Shown here piece by piece: positions 62,699 to 64,000 of a stretch of 64,000 bases of DNA. The position numbers and the translations under genes are program-made. Numbering within the stretch: position 1 is the stretch's first letter; every line of letters begins with the position of its first letter. Source of the stretch: DZBG01 sp049241565 (lineage in GTDB: Bacteria > Bdellovibrionota > Bacteriovoracia > Bacteriovoracales > Bacteriovoracaceae); assembly GCA_049241565.1 (NCBI GenBank), contig JBMLQL010000024.1, positions 1 to 64,000 on the forward strand, in the 5' to 3' direction. The notes under the pieces were generated by a model that made no database searches, was not told where the DNA came from, and saw only the letters and a list, made by a program, of their open reading frames with translations.

Positions 62699-64000
62699 AT
62701 GTCTAATCCACTTCTCGAAAAATCCCAGCATCCTCACGGAGCTTTTCCCTTTGATAAGATTAAACCTGAACATTTTATTCCTGCTTTAAAAGCAGCCATT
62801 GAAACAGCAAAAACTCAGCTCGAATTTTATAAGAAAGATAATAGTACCAACTTTCATGACGTGATGGTGAAGCTGGATGATATTACTGAAAAGGTGTCGT
62901 CGATTCATAATATATTCGAAAATCTTCATAGTGCTGAGTGCCCAGAGGAGTTAGACAAAGTTTCAGAAGAGGTTTCTTCTCTTTCAACTGCCTTTTCAAA
63001 TGATATTAGTCTTGATGCAGATATTTTTAGAAGAGTGAAGGCTTGTTATGATTCTCGAGATCAACAATTGCTCACTCATGAAGAAAAAAAGATCATTGAG
63101 AAAGCATTTACCGATTTTAAAAGAAATGGGGCCCTGCTCTCTGATGATAAAAAAGAGCAGATGAGAAAAATAGATGAAGAGCTTGCTCAGCTGGCCCTTA
63201 CTTTTTCACAGAACGTTCTCAAGGCCACGAATGCCTATTTACTTGAGATCACTGATCCTAAAGATCTAGATGGTCTACCTGATTCTTTTATCGAAGCGGC
63301 AGCAGAGCTAGCAGAGAAAAAAGATAAAAAAGGTTCATGGTGTGTATCGCTTCAGGCGCCAATGCTTATTCCTTTTTTGACTTATGCTAAGAACCGCGAA
63401 CTTCGTAAAAAAATCTTTATCGCTCATTCTTCAAAATGTTTTAATGATCAATTTGATAATCAAGAAGTGATCAAAAAGACTTTAAAGCTCCGCCATGAGA
63501 GAGCTCAACTCCTTGGCTACAAAACTCATGCCCAGTATGTTCTTGAAGAGCGTATGGCAGAATCACCTGATAAAGTGACTAGTTTTCTTAATGAGCTTCT
63601 TACTAAAGCTAAGCCACATGCAATGAGAGAAATTGAAAAACTGAAGGCCCTTAAAAAGGAACTTGAAGGAACAGGTGATTTTCAACGTTATGACTCTGCT
63701 TTTTACTCTGAAATACTAAAAAAACGTGAGCTTGATTTTGATGATGAGATGCTTCGTCCTTATTTTAAATTAGAAAATGTTGTGGATGGGATTTTTGTTA
63801 TCGCTAAAAAGCTATATCAACTTGATTTCAAAGAAGTCACAAATATTCCAAAGTATCATGACGATGTTCGTACCTTTGAGGTCTATGATGCTCGCAATAA
63901 CAATTTCATTAGTTTGTTTTATGCAGACTTCTTTCCACGTGAGACTAAAAAAGGTGGAGCGTGGATGACTAATTTTAGAGGGCAAGGACTCCACCATGGT
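62699..64000 (+). CDS. M3-family oligopeptidase (PrlC/thimet type), partial
   Basis: The frame opens at ATG 62699 and is still open at the right edge, giving 434 residues. AGG is present 5-8 nt upstream. The N-terminus (NPLLEKSQHPHGAFPFDKIKPEHFIPAL) fits the start of oligopeptidase A, and EERMAESPDKVTSFLNELL, RYDSAFYSEILKK and PYFKLENVVDGIF are M3 helical-domain blocks. The zinc motif HEFGH lies outside the window. The family degrades short cytosolic peptides such as cleaved signal peptides. It probably belongs to the regulator-transporter operon. Confidence 0.88.
   Translation, partial: MSNPLLEKSQHPHGAFPFDKIKPEHFIPALKAAIETAKTQLEFYKKDNSTNFHDVMVKLDDITEKVSSIHNIFENLHSAECPEELDKVSEEVSSLSTAFSNDISLDADIFRRVKACYDSRDQQLLTHEEKKIIEKAFTDFKRNGALLSDDKKEQMRKIDEELAQLALTFSQNVLKATNAYLLEITDPKDLDGLPDSFIEAAAELAEKKDKKGSWCVSLQAPMLIPFLTYAKNRELRKKIFIAHSSKCFNDQFDNQEVIKKTLKLRHERAQLLGYKTHAQYVLEERMAESPDKVTSFLNELLTKAKPHAMREIEKLKALKKELEGTGDFQRYDSAFYSEILKKRELDFDDEMLRPYFKLENVVDGIFVIAKKLYQLDFKEVTNIPKYHDDVRTFEVYDARNNNFISLFYADFFPRETKKGGAWMTNFRGQGLHHG

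Noticed and set aside
1..64000. tRNA, rRNA, CRISPR array, insertion sequence or prophage genes
   Set aside because: No TpsiC-arm pattern, no regularly spaced repeats and no transposase, integrase or phage structural protein was seen.

Overview
The window looks like a chromosomal contig from a low-GC Gram-negative bacterium, most probably a Bacteriovorax/Peredibacter-like member of the Bdellovibrionota. That placement is an inference from base composition, the many secreted proteins and lipoproteins with no familiar family, and the mixture of housekeeping genes with giant surface proteins; no rRNA or marker alignment was possible. Genes are densely packed. Many neighbours overlap by 1-35 nt or use stop/start junctions of the ATGA or TAATG type, and TTG/GTG starts preceded by good Shine-Dalgarno sites are common.

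Layout. 1-3.2 kb: a partial SGNH hydrolase, pyroglutamyl peptidase, a ROK sugar kinase, and an O6-alkylguanine-DNA methyltransferase split only by a 100-N scaffold gap with a duplicated 55-bp contig end. 3.5-16.0 kb: a polysaccharide locus with a Wzc-like chain-length protein, an SLBB export protein, a beta-helix protein, two GT4 glycosyltransferases, a Wzy-like polymerase, a Wzx-like flippase, and a compact diacetylbacillosamine module (PglF, a PglC-PglD fusion, PglE). 16.0-24.3 kb: a 2.7-kDa-residue-scale (2736 aa) lipoprotein built from two GLUG modules and two LamG-like domains. 24.4-32.6 kb: an apparent operon encoding a PEGA/TPR lipoprotein, MotA-like and MotB-like stator proteins, a protein that reads as a FliF/FliG-like fusion, an outer-membrane barrel and a 1257-aa Ig/NHL lipoprotein. 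No other flagellar gene is nearby, so this may be a non-flagellar ion-driven motor coupled to the cell surface; it is the most interesting system in the window.

32.5-43.5 kb: mostly housekeeping (SlyX, a DegT aminotransferase, rhomboid protease, SerA, TrpS, an S24/S26 peptidase-like protein, CheX, CheY, TyrS, DeoC, a GST). 43.5-48.4 kb: a 1457-aa secreted protein with a Fic-type motif and a C-terminal region resembling an ADP-ribosyltransferase, preceded by a small secreted partner. 48.6-55.7 kb: a lipoprotein, an acyl-CoA dehydrogenase, a PD-(D/E)XK-like protein, a secreted HExxH metallopeptidase, a zinc-ribbon membrane protein, a RelE/XRE toxin-antitoxin pair, a low-molecular-weight tyrosine phosphatase and a small lipoprotein. 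55.7-64 kb: a THUMP rRNA methyltransferase, AhcY, RpiB, a 608-aa secreted protein of unknown function, a DtxR/MntR regulator, an ATP/ADP-translocase-like transporter and the start of an M3 oligopeptidase.

I saw no tRNA, rRNA, CRISPR array, insertion sequence or prophage gene.
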